A DNA stretch of 36,035 bases from Planctomicrobium piriforme (lineage in GTDB: Bacteria > Planctomycetota > Planctomycetia > Pirellulales > UBA1268), in assembly GCA_945869735.1 (NCBI GenBank), contig CAMBPQ010000028.1:1-36035 (forward strand). The letters run 5' to 3'. The translations under genes were made by a program, and so were the position numbers. Below, piece by piece: positions 8,009-15,521 of this stretch (position 1 is the first letter of the stretch; every line of letters begins with the position of its first letter). The notes below the pieces were generated by a model. It did no database searches. It was given only the letters and a program-made list of their open reading frames with translations, and had not been told where the DNA came from.

Positions 8009-10111
8009 ATGGCACAGCCGCTTGGAACGGCCGCGGCCCTCCGCCGCCCCGTTTCCGCACACATCATGGACTACGCGATCCCCGCGGCCATTCTCCTGGC
8101 CGTGCTGGTGGTGCTCGCGCCCGTGCCGGCGGCCGTGGTCGACGTGCTCTTGGCGGTGAATCTCACCATCTCGGTGGTCGCCCTGCTCGGCGCCCTGGCG
8201 GCGCGGACGCCGCTCGATATGAGCATCTTTCCCACGTTCCTGCTCGGGATCACGCTCGTCCGACTCGTTCTCAACATCGCGACCACGCGGCTGATTCTCT
8301 CGCGGGCGGCGATCGACGGGTCCGCCGCTGCCGGCGAGGTCGTGGAATCCTTCGGCGAGTTTATGGCCGCCAACAACCTCGTGGTCGGTGGCGTGATCTT
8401 TGCGATCATCGCGATCGTGCAGTTCGTGGTGATCACGGCCGGCTCGACGCGGACGAGCGAGGTGGCGGCCAGGTTCGCGCTCGACGGCCTGCCAGGCCGG
8501 CAGATGGCGATCGACACGGAAGTCAACGCGGGCACGCTCACCCGCGAGCAGGCTCGCCGGATGCGGCTTGATCTTCAGCGGCAGGCTGACTTCTTCGCGA
8601 GCATGGACGGCGCCGGCCGCTTCGTCCGGGGCGAGGCGGTCGCGAGCGTAATCATCACGGCCATCAACATCGTCGGTGGTCTCGCCATCGGTGTCATCGA
8701 GCACGGCATGGCCGTCGACAAGGCGCTCGGCGTCTATGCCCGGCTCACGATCGGCGACGGCCTGTCGAGCGCGGTGCCGGCGCTCTTTATCTCGGTCGCC
8801 ACGGGGCTGCTCGTGTCGCGGTCCAGCCAAGCGGTCGACCTCTCGCGGGAGTTTGGCCGCCAGTTCACCGCCAAGCCCCACGTGCTCGCGATCACCGGGG
8901 TGTTCCTTGCGATTCTGTCGCTCTCCGGCCTACCCTTCCTGCCGCTGGCGGGCATGGCGGCCGTCACGCTCACCGCCGCCGTCATGCTCGCACGGCGGCC
9001 GGCCGTGGCCGACGACCCGATCGACGGCGGCGCGGAAGACGCGGGACAGACGTCCTCCGGCAGGACGGCCCCCCGCACAGCATCACCCGCCGACGAACTG
9101 CTCGCCGATGACCGCGTGGCGGTGGAACTCGGCCGCGGCCTGATCGGTCTGGTGGCGAAAGACGGGCCGCTCCTCGAGCGTGTCTCGATACTCCGCGGCG
9201 AGATCGCCGCAGATCTCGGCCTCGTCCTGCCGCAGGTGGCCTTCCGCGACGACCTCGCGCTGCCTGGCCGTGGCTACAGGATCACGATCGCCGGCGATGT
9301 CGTCATCGAGAGTGAGATTCCCGCGGGCCGGATGCTGGTGATCCTGCCGCCGGGCGAATCGTCGCCGGTTGAAGGTGATGCCGCCATCGATCCGCTCACG
9401 GGCCGCACTGCCACATGGGTGAGCCATGCCCAGGCCGAGACCTGCCGCCGCCGCGGGGCGGCGGTGCTCGATGATGCGGGCTGCGTCGTCCGCGCTGTCG
9501 AGACTGCTGTCCGTCGCCGCGCTGATCGGCTGCTGACCCGCGACGCCGCCAACCGCCTCGTCGAGTCGCTGCGGGCCGCGCAGCCGGCCGTGGTAGAGCA
9601 GATCGTGCCCAGCGTGCTCTCCGTGGCCCGCATCCAGCGGACGCTGCAGTGCCTGCTCCGCGAGGGGGTGCCGATCCGGCCGCTCGCCGAACTTCTTGAA
9701 ATCATGTCCGACCACGCCGCCGAAGCAGCCGAACCGTGGCAGCTCGCCGAGATCGTGCGTCGCCGGCTGGCAGGCACGATCTGCCGGCGGGCACGCGATC
9801 CACAGGGCAGGCTCACCGCGGTCCGGCTCGCCGGCGGGGTGGTCGATGAGATGGCGCGTCCGCTCCGGGGCGCGGCAGGTCGCGTGTCGGCGAAGCTCAT
9901 TGCCGAGGCGCGTCGGGCCGTCCGCACCGCTGTCGAACGCGGCGGCCAGCCGGTGGTGCTGGTGCCTGCGGCGGTTCGCCGCGCGGTCCGCGAGGCACTC
10001 AGCAAGCAGTTGCCGAATCTTGTTGTCCTCGCAGAGGAGGAGACGTTCGAAGAGGACCGGCTTGAGGTGTTTGCGACCGTGGGGGCAACGGAGACGGTCC
10101 GCGCGGCATGA
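8009..10111 (+). CDS. flhA: Flagellar export gate protein FlhA
   Basis: Inner-membrane component of the flagellar type III export gate; its cytoplasmic domain docks chaperone-substrate complexes. The 700 residues match the usual family length of about 690. The N-terminal 330 residues hold about eight membrane helices. The cytoplasmic loop has the FHIPEP signature region (TSEVAARFALDGLPGRQMAI, then NAGTLTREQARRMR), and the C-terminal half is the soluble FlhA-C domain, separated by a polar linker near residues 330-365. I chose the ATG at 8009 (MAQPLGTAAALRR). The frame stays open further upstream, but that stretch is proline- and arginine-rich and not FlhA-like. A second ATG at 8066 (MDYAIPAAILL) is possible. 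It precedes fliA by 264 bases; flhB, flhF and fleN are not adjacent. Confidence 0.96.
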   Translation: MAQPLGTAAALRRPVSAHIMDYAIPAAILLAVLVVLAPVPAAVVDVLLAVNLTISVVALLGALAARTPLDMSIFPTFLLGITLVRLVLNIATTRLILSRAAIDGSAAAGEVVESFGEFMAANNLVVGGVIFAIIAIVQFVVITAGSTRTSEVAARFALDGLPGRQMAIDTEVNAGTLTREQARRMRLDLQRQADFFASMDGAGRFVRGEAVASVIITAINIVGGLAIGVIEHGMAVDKALGVYARLTIGDGLSSAVPALFISVATGLLVSRSSQAVDLSREFGRQFTAKPHVLAITGVFLAILSLSGLPFLPLAGMAAVTLTAAVMLARRPAVADDPIDGGAEDAGQTSSGRTAPRTASPADELLADDRVAVELGRGLIGLVAKDGPLLERVSILRGEIAADLGLVLPQVAFRDDLALPGRGYRITIAGDVVIESEIPAGRMLVILPPGESSPVEGDAAIDPLTGRTATWVSHAQAETCRRRGAAVLDDAGCVVRAVETAVRRRADRLLTRDAANRLVESLRAAQPAVVEQIVPSVLSVARIQRTLQCLLREGVPIRPLAELLEIMSDHAAEAAEPWQLAEIVRRRLAGTICRRARDPQGRLTAVRLAGGVVDEMARPLRGAAGRVSAKLIAEARRAVRTAVERGGQPVVLVPAAVRRAVREALSKQLPNLVVLAEEETFEEDRLEVFATVGATETVRAA

Positions 10112-10277
10112 GTTGCTTCGCTGGTTTACAAAAGACACACACATACGACTGGATCACGCAGGCACACTGGAGAAACTGCGGTGGGTGCAGGGGCACCTGG
10201 GAATTGAATCAAGAGACCGTCATGCGGCTGCCGAAGAATAAAAGTTTTTCGGTCCAGTCAGGCTCGGCGGTGAGGAA

Positions 10278-10302
10278 GGCTGGCACCTCATGGGTGCTGG
10301 CC
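10278..10302 (+). other. Hairpin 1 in the fliA leader
   Basis: GGCTGGCACC pairs with GGTGCTGGCC around the loop TCATG: ten pairs, two of them G-U. No U-tract follows, so it is not a simple terminator. It is immediately followed by hairpin 2. Confidence 0.6.
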
Positions 10303-10307
10303 AACGG

Positions 10308-10343
10308 TGCGAAGGTTTCCGGCGGAGCCGGGACGCCTTCGCA
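10308..10343 (+). other. Hairpin 2 (two-tier) in the fliA leader
   Basis: An outer eight-pair stem, TGCGAAGG (10308-10315) with CCTTCGCA (10336-10343), encloses an inner five-pair stem, CCGGC (10319-10323) with GCCGG (10327-10331). It ends about 20 bases before the fliA ribosome binding site, which places it well for control of fliA translation or mRNA stability. Confidence 0.6.
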
Positions 10344-10375
10344 GATGCGATCGAGAACCTGTCAAGGAGGATGAC

Positions 10376-11167
10376 GTGGCACATTACGCCCCCCAACTGT
10401 CGGCGGAGGAAGTCCAGGGTCTCTGGAAGCGGTTCAAGCAGGACCAGTCCGACGAGGACCTCCGCAACCAACTGATCGAGCTCTACTTGCCGATCGTGAA
10501 GTACAACGGCGAGCGGATCTGGTCACGCCTTCCCGACGGCGTCGAGCTCGACGACCTCGTCTCGGCCGGCACGTTTGGGCTGATGGACGCCATCGACGCC
10601 TTCGATATGTCGCGGGGCGTGAAGTTCGAGACGTACTGCGTGCCGCGAATCCGTGGTGCCATGCTCGACGAGCTTCGCACGATGGACTGGGTGCCGCGGC
10701 TCGTCCGCAGCAAGGCCAGCAAGCTCAACGAGGCGCTTAAGCAACTCGAGGCCAAGTTCGGCCGTGCCCCGGCCGATGCCGAGGTCGCCGAGCACATGGG
10801 CCTGTCCCGGGAGGAGTTTGAAAAGCTCCTCATCGAGGCCAACGCCGTGAGCCTGGTGAGCCTCAACAAGAAATGGTGCGAGACCGACAGCTCGAAGGAA
10901 GTCCACGAGATCGACATCATCGAGGACAAGAAGGGGGAAGACCCCACGCGCCGGATCCAGAAGGCGGACCTCATGCGGCTCGTCACCAAAGGCCTCAACC
11001 GCAACGAGCGGCTGATCATCATCCTTTACTACTACGAGGAACTGACCATGAAGGAGATCGGGGCCACCCTCGACCTCTCGGAGAGTCGCGTCAGCCAGAT
11101 GCACAGCGCGATCGTCGAGCGGCTTCAGGGGCAGTTGGGCCGGCGGAAGCCTGAGTTCGCGATGTGA
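10376..11167 (+). CDS. fliA: RNA polymerase sigma factor FliA (sigma-28/WhiG type)
   Basis: Alternative sigma factor for late flagellar and chemotaxis promoters, 263 residues (family about 240-260). Region 2 contains LIELYLPIVKYNGERIWSR, DLVSAGTFGLMDAID and GVKFETYCVPRIRGAMLDEL; region 3 contains APADAEVAEHMGLSREEF; region 4 contains LNRNERLIIILYYYEELTMK, then LDLSESRVSQMHSAIV. The start is GTG 10376 because AAGGAGG (10364-10370) ends five bases before it. An ATG at 10371 is in another frame and would make a frame without protein character. A leader with two hairpins lies upstream. flgM, its expected antagonist, lies 330 bases downstream behind its own sigma-28-like promoter. Confidence 0.95.
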   Translation: MAHYAPQLSAEEVQGLWKRFKQDQSDEDLRNQLIELYLPIVKYNGERIWSRLPDGVELDDLVSAGTFGLMDAIDAFDMSRGVKFETYCVPRIRGAMLDELRTMDWVPRLVRSKASKLNEALKQLEAKFGRAPADAEVAEHMGLSREEFEKLLIEANAVSLVSLNKKWCETDSSKEVHEIDIIEDKKGEDPTRRIQKADLMRLVTKGLNRNERLIIILYYYEELTMKEIGATLDLSESRVSQMHSAIVERLQGQLGRRKPEFAM

Positions 11168-11497
11168 GGTGTCGGGGCTGGCTGGGCGGTCTGCGAAGGC
11201 CGGTCGCCCGCCCGAATCGGTAAGATGGGAAAAACTGGTAGGAAAAAAATCGAGTGAATTTTTCTGTCGAGTCTGTCGATAAAGAAAAGTTGGTCGCGGC
11301 GACCGGCGCGTGAAGATGACCGGCCGCTGTCCGACGACTGGAGTCGCCGGAACGCGGAAGCGCGGCAACAATGGTATGGAAAGGAAGCAGGTCCGGAATC
11401 GCGATCGTCTCAATGAACCCTCCGGCGGTGAGTCGCGTAGAAGCGGCCGTGCGGGGGACGAAGGGGATCGGAACAGGGGCCTGTCAGGAGTGCAATC
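11168..11497. other. 330-base fliA-flgM gap with promoter
   Basis: It holds an AT-rich stretch (about 11220-11290), unusual for this GC-rich window, with the sigma-28-like promoter inside. The rest of the gap, to the flgM ribosome binding site, has no gene I can support, which implies a leader of about 200 bases. Confidence 0.6.
11255..11282 (+). promoter_or_regulatory. Candidate sigma-28 (FliA) promoter of flgM
   Basis: TGAATTTT (11255-11262) matches six of eight bases of the enterobacterial sigma-28 -35 element TAAAGTTT. GTCGATAA (11275-11282) matches seven of eight of the -10 element GCCGATAA. The spacer is 12 bases where 11 is usual. It lies directly downstream of fliA and upstream of flgM. 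Confidence 0.5.
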
Positions 11498-11782
11498 ATG
11501 AATATCCTTGGTGTTTTTTCGACGCAGGGTTCGCAGGGTCTCGGTGCCGTGAAGGGTATCGAGGCCGCACAGGCGTCTCAGGCCACTGCTCCGCAGCAGG
11601 GCGTGGGTGAGGTGCACGACGCCGTGACGCTCTCGGTCGATGGCGTGAAGGCTGCTGATGCCGCCGCCGACATCCGCTTCGACCGCGTCAACGCGATCCG
11701 CGCGGCGATCGCTGACGGCTCGTACGACACGGCCGACAAGCTCGACATCGCCCTCGACCGCCTCCTCGAGCGGCTCAGCTGA
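11498..11782 (+). CDS. flgM: Anti-sigma-28 factor FlgM
   Basis: Predicted 94-residue inhibitor that binds FliA until the hook-basal body is complete and is then exported. The C-terminal half carries the FlgM pattern: RFDRVNAIRAAIADGSYDTA, then LDIALDRLLERL, equivalent to the R-x-E-K-V-x-x-I-R-x-x-I-x-x-G-x-Y core. The N-terminal half is glutamine- and alanine-rich and probably disordered, as is typical of the exported part. Start ATG 11498 has CAGGAG seven bases upstream. The gene follows fliA, with a sigma-28-like promoter upstream and two strong hairpins downstream, so it looks like a self-limiting regulatory unit. Identity rests on the C-terminal pattern and the context. Confidence 0.82.
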   Translation: MNILGVFSTQGSQGLGAVKGIEAAQASQATAPQQGVGEVHDAVTLSVDGVKAADAAADIRFDRVNAIRAAIADGSYDTADKLDIALDRLLERLS

Positions 11783-11787
11783 AAAGC

Positions 11788-11814
11788 CACGGCGGGAAGC
11801 CCTTTCCCGCCGTG
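11788..11814 (+). terminator. Hairpin terminator 1 after flgM
   Basis: CACGGCGGGAA pairs perfectly with TTCCCGCCGTG (11 pairs) around a five-base loop, five bases after the flgM stop. There is no U-tract beyond it. Its position and strength suggest transcript-end formation. Confidence 0.65.
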
Positions 11815-11825
11815 ACAGCATGATG

Positions 11826-11855
11826 AGCGGCCGGACCGGCAACGGTCCGGCCGCT
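11826..11855 (+). terminator. Hairpin terminator 2 after flgM
   Basis: AGCGGCCGGACC pairs perfectly with GGTCCGGCCGCT (12 pairs) around a six-base loop. It lies 11 bases after the first hairpin, giving tandem terminator-like structures between flgM and the Fur-family gene. Confidence 0.6.
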
Positions 11856-11910
11856 GGCATTTCATGAGGCCGTTGACCTTCGCTCGCGGCATGCTGGCCG
11901 CGTGCGCGTC

Positions 11911-11944
11911 CCTTCAGGAAGCCCGAAGCGAGCGCGGGGAATAC
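11911..11944 (-). repeat. Dispersed repeat copy 4
   Basis: CTTCAGGAAGCCCGAAGCGA followed by GCGCGGGGAATAC: a slightly shortened copy (one core dinucleotide missing) in minus orientation, between flgM and the Fur-family gene. Confidence 0.7.
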
Positions 11945-11972
11945 TCCCTCCACCCCTGTCCGGGCAGTCGGG

Positions 11973-11978
11973 TACAAT
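11973..11978 (+). promoter_or_regulatory. Candidate -10 of the Fur-family gene
   Basis: TACAAT matches five of six bases of the housekeeping -10 element, 25 bases upstream of the ATG at 12004. GGGAG (11991-11995) is the likely ribosome binding site. No convincing -35 is seen. Confidence 0.35.
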
Positions 11979-12003
11979 CATTGAGATGACGGGAGTATGA
12001 CCG

Positions 12004-12510
12004 ATGGCCGTGGGTTCTGATTTTTCGCTTGGCAGTGTCGACGTGGCGCTCACGCCCGCCGCGCGATTCGCCGAGTTTTTGCGTACCCGCGGCAAGCGGA
12101 TCACGCGACAGCGTCGCGTGATCGTCGACCACGTGGCCAGTCACCACGAGCACTTCGACGCCGAGCAACTCCTGGCCGGTCTGCGGAAGACGCCGGAGGG
12201 ATCGCGGGCCAGCCGCCCGACGGTCTACCGCACGCTCGCCGAAATGGTCGACGCGGGGCTTCTCAAGAAGATGGTGCTCGACGGCCGCGCCGTCTACGAA
12301 CACGACTACGGCTACCCCCAGCACGACCACCTCTACTGCACGGGCTGCCGCACGCTGATCGAGTTTTCGAGCGACGAGGTCGCCAGGATCTGCGACGCGG
12401 TCGCCGGTCAGCATCAGTTCCGCGCCCAGTCGCACCGCCTGATCGTGACCGGTTTGTGCACTCACTGCCGCTCGAGTAAGAGCCGCAGCCGGCATCAGGA
12501 CCGGGTGTGA
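12004..12510 (+). CDS. Fur family metal- or peroxide-responsive transcriptional regulator
   Basis: 168-residue DNA-binding repressor of the Fur superfamily. The winged helix covers about residues 20-90: GKRITRQRRVIVDHVASHHE, HFDAEQLLAGLR, and the recognition helix SRPTVYRTLAEMVDAGLL. The dimerisation domain carries HDHLYCTGC (H107, H109, C112, C115) and GLCTHC (C152, C155), the two CxxC pairs of the structural zinc site. Whether it senses iron, zinc, manganese or peroxide cannot be told from sequence, and no metal transport gene lies next to it. The basic tail (RSSKSRSRHQDRV) is longer than usual. It stands alone between flgM and the convergent purB. Start ATG 12004 has GGGAG upstream. Confidence 0.92.
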   Translation: MAVGSDFSLGSVDVALTPAARFAEFLRTRGKRITRQRRVIVDHVASHHEHFDAEQLLAGLRKTPEGSRASRPTVYRTLAEMVDAGLLKKMVLDGRAVYEHDYGYPQHDHLYCTGCRTLIEFSSDEVARICDAVAGQHQFRAQSHRLIVTGLCTHCRSSKSRSRHQDRV

Positions 12511-12535
12511 TCATCGGGGAACGGGCTGCCTGTCC

Positions 12536-12577
12536 CTCCCGTCAGGAAGCCCCAAGCGCGAGCGCGGGGTATACGGG
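12536..12577 (-). repeat. Dispersed repeat copy 5
   Basis: CTCCCGTCAGGAAGCCCCAA then GCGCGAGCGCGGGGTATAC: full consensus in minus orientation, and one border of composite copy II. Confidence 0.88.
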
Positions 12578-12760
12578 TGGCACCGAGACGGTGCCGGAAT
12601 GGTTCGCCGGGGCTGACATGCTCGGCGCCGGGGATTTTGCTACGGGATGCGTGGCTGGCCGACGGGCCATCGCTCGTGAGGCGCAAACATTCCCGGCTTC
12701 TGCGCGTGCCACCCCCGGCTCCTCACGATCGGGAGTCGGGTGGGTCAACCGTGGGCGTTG

Positions 12761-12803
12761 CCTCCCGTCAGGAAGCCCCAAGCGCGAGCGCGGGGTATCC
12801 GGG
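12761..12803 (-). repeat. Dispersed repeat copy 6
   Basis: Nearly identical to copy 5 over 35 bases (CCTCCCGTCAGGAAGCCCCA, GCGCGAGCGCGGGGTATCC) and in the same orientation. The second border of composite copy II, about 30 bases from the purB stop. Confidence 0.88.
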
Positions 12804-12832
12804 TCGCACCGAGACAATGCCGGGCGCCGCTT

Positions 12833-14275
12833 TCAGACACGCAGCGACGATTCCTCCGCGCGGGCGGGGCAGGTCGCGAGGGCCAGCTCAACCGCCTCCG
12901 AGATGAACTCCTCGACCTGCTGCGACGCTCGGCCCGCCAGCTCGTCGGGCTTCATCGCCGCGATGATGTCGACGCCCTCGAAGAGCGGGTCGGCCGCGAG
13001 CCGCTCTGGCAGATCGTTGGGATGGCCCTCGCGGATTCGCGCCGTCGCCGCGTGGCTGTGGGTGCGGAGCGCCTCGTGAAGCGTCTGCCGGTCGCCACCG
13101 GCCGTGGTCGCCGCCATCAGAATTTTCTCGCTGGCAAGGAAGGGGAGATGGGCCTCGAGGTTCTTGCGGATGCTCCCGGGGAGCACCACGAGTCCGCCGG
13201 CGATGTTGGCATAAATCACGAGCTGCGCGTCGGTGGCGAGGAATGCCTGCGGGAGGACGAGCCGACGCGGTGCCGAGTCGTCAAGCGTCCGCTCCATCCA
13301 CTGCACGGCCGCCGTCTGGCCCGCGGTCGCGGCCAATCCCATCACGAATCGCCCCAGGCCGCACATCCGCTCGGCCCGCATGGGATTGCGCTTGTAGGGC
13401 ATCGCCGACGAGCCCACCTGCTCGGTCTCGAACGGTTCCTCGAGTTCGCCCCACGCGGCGGCAAGCCGCAGGTCGTTGCCCGCCTTATGCGTCGATTCCG
13501 CCACGCCCGCCAGCGCCGCGCAAACCTGCGAGTCGACCTTGCGGGTGTAGGTCTGCCCCGTCACCTCGTACGACGAGTGAAAGCCGAGTTTCTGCGCCAC
13601 CAGTTCGTCGAGCCGACGGACCTTCGCGTGGTCGCCGCCGAAGAGCTCGAGGAAGCTCGCCTGGGTGCCGGTGGTGCCCTTCACGCCACGGGCCCGCAGG
13701 AGTTTGCGGCGGTGGGTGATCTCCTCGAGGTCGAGGACGAGATCGTGGATCCAGAGGCAGAGCCGCTTGCCGATCGTCGTCGGCTGGGCGGGCTGGAGGT
13801 GCGTGCGGCCGAGGCAGACGATGTCTTTCGTCTCCAGGGCCTTGGCCGCCAGCCGCTCGATCACCGCGGCGAGCCGCGCGGCGACCAGGTCGAGCGACTC
13901 CCGCATCAGGATCAGGTCGACGTTGTCGGTGACGTAGGCGCTCGTGGCGCCGAGGTGGATGATCGGCCGGGCCGACGGACAGGCGTCGGCGAAGGTATGC
14001 AGGTGGGCGAAGACGTCGTGCCGCATCCGCCGCTCGTAGTTGGCCGCCTTTGCGAAGTCGATCGGCTCGAGATGCGCCCGCATCTCAGCGAGCTGGCCCT
14101 GTGAGATCGGCAGGCCGAGCTCGGCCTCCGCCTCCGCGAGCGCGAGCCAGGACTGTCGCCAGAGCTTGTAGCGGTGGTTGTCGCTCCAAAGCCGCGTCAT
14201 CTGCGACGACGCGTAGCGGGAGGCGAGCGGGTTGTCCCAGACATCGCGGGGATCAGTACGGATATCGGCGTTCAT
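12833..14275 (-). CDS. purB: Adenylosuccinate lyase
   Basis: Cytoplasmic enzyme that releases fumarate from SAICAR and from adenylosuccinate in purine synthesis. 480 residues of the fumarase/aspartase superfamily. Visible motifs: [35 protein letters not shown] (catalytic histidine of the second conserved region) and the signature [18 protein letters not shown] with the mobile-loop catalytic serine. The family has two length classes; this one resembles the longer class of eukaryotic type. The ATG at 14275 overlaps the holA stop by four bases (ATGA), so the two genes are translationally coupled with holA first. Confidence 0.96.
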   Translation of the reverse strand: MNADIRTDPRDVWDNPLASRYASSQMTRLWSDNHRYKLWRQSWLALAEAEAELGLPISQGQLAEMRAHLEPIDFAKAANYERRMRHDVFAHLHTFADACPSARPIIHLGATSAYVTDNVDLILMRESLDLVAARLAAVIERLAAKALETKDIVCLGRTHLQPAQPTTIGKRLCLWIHDLVLDLEEITHRRKLLRARGVKGTTGTQASFLELFGGDHAKVRRLDELVAQKLGFHSSYEVTGQTYTRKVDSQVCAALAGVAESTHKAGNDLRLAAAWGELEEPFETEQVGSSAMPYKRNPMRAERMCGLGRFVMGLAATAGQTAAVQWMERTLDDSAPRRLVLPQAFLATDAQLVIYANIAGGLVVLPGSIRKNLEAHLPFLASEKILMAATTAGGDRQTLHEALRTHSHAATARIREGHPNDLPERLAADPLFEGVDIIAAMKPDELAGRASQQVEEFISEAVELALATCPARAEESSLRV

Positions 14276-15399
14276 GGACGGGCTCCTGGTGTGCGCAGTG
14301 GCGGTCGCAGCGGGTCGCGGCCAGCAGACTCCTCACCGCGGGTCATCTTGCAGAAGAGCCGCTCCAACGCCAGCCTCGCGCGCAGTCCCCGGGAAGCCTC
14401 CCCCTTGAGCGCGAGGTCGAGGTCGAGCAGCCAGATCGGCAGCCTGCGGGCCCGTCGCGGCCCCAGCTGGCCGAGCGACTCTTTCGCCTGCGCAAGCGCC
14501 TTGGGCCACGCCGCCACGCCCGCCTCTCGGAGCGCCTGCTCCACGCCCGCGGGCCGCCCTGCGGTTGCCGGCAGGGCCAGCAGTCGTGCCGCCGTCGAGA
14601 GCCGGCGAAGCACAGACGCGATCTGGGCCGCGATACCGACCGGGTTCTCGCCTGAGTCGATCAGGTCGGCGAGTTCGGCGATCGCCCGCCGGGTGTCGCC
14701 GCCGGCTGCGGCGTCGATCATGCCCCAAGCGGTTCGCTCCTGCGGCGAGCCCGCGAAATCATCGATCGCCTCTGGAGGAATCGCGGCCAACTTCGCCTTG
14801 GGATCGGTCGCCGCCGCGAGCCGCGCGAGGGCCTGATCGATCTGTCCGATGCCGCCACCGAGGCGTTCGAGTAGCCGCTGGGCCGTGGCCGCTGCGAGCG
14901 TGATGCCGTGCCTCGACTTGGCCCATTTCCGAATCCAGCCCGCGAGGTCGGCACGCTGCGGGATCGACGTGTCGATCGCGAGGCCCTGCTTCGCCACCGC
15001 CTTCGCCAGACGCGTGTTCGAGGGGAAGGTCTTTACCTCCAGGATCACCAGGCCGCGGCGGCCCCGGTTGGCCCCCGCGACCACCTCGAGCCGGTCGCGG
15101 GCCGCGGTGACAAAGGAATCGGCCTGCCGCACCACCGCCGCGCGGGTGGCCGTCGCGAACATCGGGATCGTGGCAGCTTCGTCGAAGACATCGCGAGGAT
15201 CGAGTGGCTCGTCGCCGGCAAACTCCCGCCACGCCCATGCGCGGTCGGCCTCGTCGGGACAGAGCCGCTCGCGGATCAGCTCGAGGAGCTGGAGCACGAG
15301 AAAGGGCTCGTCGCCATGCAGCACGAGGAGCGACGGTTCACCGAGAGCCCAGGCGTCGGGCTGTGAGAGGATGTCGAGCGCGGTGACGACGTGAGCCAT
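14272..15399 (-). CDS. holA: DNA polymerase III delta subunit (HolA)
   Basis: Clamp-loader subunit that opens the sliding clamp during replication. 375 residues. The N-terminal AAA+-like domain starts with [19 protein letters not shown], the family's xGxDxFL opening. The middle region has [16 protein letters not shown] and [18 protein letters not shown], and the C-terminal collar domain contains [20 protein letters not shown] and [13 protein letters not shown]. Like other delta subunits it lacks Walker A. Start ATG 15399. It is followed, with overlap, by purB. A terminator at 15463-15493 separates it from the gene upstream on the same strand. Confidence 0.87.
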   Translation of the reverse strand: MAHVVTALDILSQPDAWALGEPSLLVLHGDEPFLVLQLLELIRERLCPDEADRAWAWREFAGDEPLDPRDVFDEAATIPMFATATRAAVVRQADSFVTAARDRLEVVAGANRGRRGLVILEVKTFPSNTRLAKAVAKQGLAIDTSIPQRADLAGWIRKWAKSRHGITLAAATAQRLLERLGGGIGQIDQALARLAAATDPKAKLAAIPPEAIDDFAGSPQERTAWGMIDAAAGGDTRRAIAELADLIDSGENPVGIAAQIASVLRRLSTAARLLALPATAGRPAGVEQALREAGVAAWPKALAQAKESLGQLGPRRARRLPIWLLDLDLALKGEASRGLRARLALERLFCKMTRGEESAGRDPLRPPLRTPGARP

Positions 15400-15462
15400 G
15401 GGGAACGGAGCCGGTCACGGGGGAAAGCCGAGTCCGCAGGCTACCGTTTCAGGGAGGCAACG

Positions 15463-15493
15463 AAAAATCCGCACGGTGCCCACGCGGATTTTT
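15463..15493. terminator. Bidirectional intrinsic terminator
   Basis: AAAAATCCGC (15463-15472) and GCGGATTTTT (15484-15493) form a perfect ten-pair stem with an 11-base loop. A and T runs at both ends give a U-tract in either direction. It ends the secreted-protein gene (15522-17210, minus) ahead of holA and is the clearest intrinsic terminator in the window. Confidence 0.85.
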
Positions 15494-15521
15494 GGCGTCG
15501 GTTCCCTCGAGTCCGCCCGTC

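Larger units (their letters stand above)
12536..12803 (-). repeat. Composite intergenic element, copy II (inverted)
   Basis: The reverse complement aligns with 5621-5890 over the full length at roughly 75-80% by eye, with long identical blocks such as GTAGCAAAATCCCC and CGATCGTGAGGAGCCG. It is bordered at both ends by consensus dispersed repeats. Confidence 0.75.
12511..12832. other. Convergent intergenic gap filled by composite repeat
   Basis: 322 bases between the Fur-family gene and the 3' end of purB. There is no credible gene. The composite element (12536-12803) fills almost the whole gap. Confidence 0.8.

Noticed and set aside
10112-10240. c-di-GMP (GEMM-I) riboswitch before fliA
   Set aside because: CACGCAGGCAC looked suggestive, but the conserved AAACC and GCAAAGCC blocks are absent.
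10108-10374. Small gene between flhA and fliA overlapping the flhA stop
   Set aside because: 88 codons with no protein pattern; it would cover the hairpins and the fliA ribosome binding site.
10523-11977. Minus-strand open frame of 484 codons across fliA and flgM
   Set aside because: Covers two recognisable plus-strand genes and their terminators; composition is not protein-like.
12740-14104. Plus-strand open frame of 454 codons
   Set aside because: Antisense of purB, and begins within the composite repeat.
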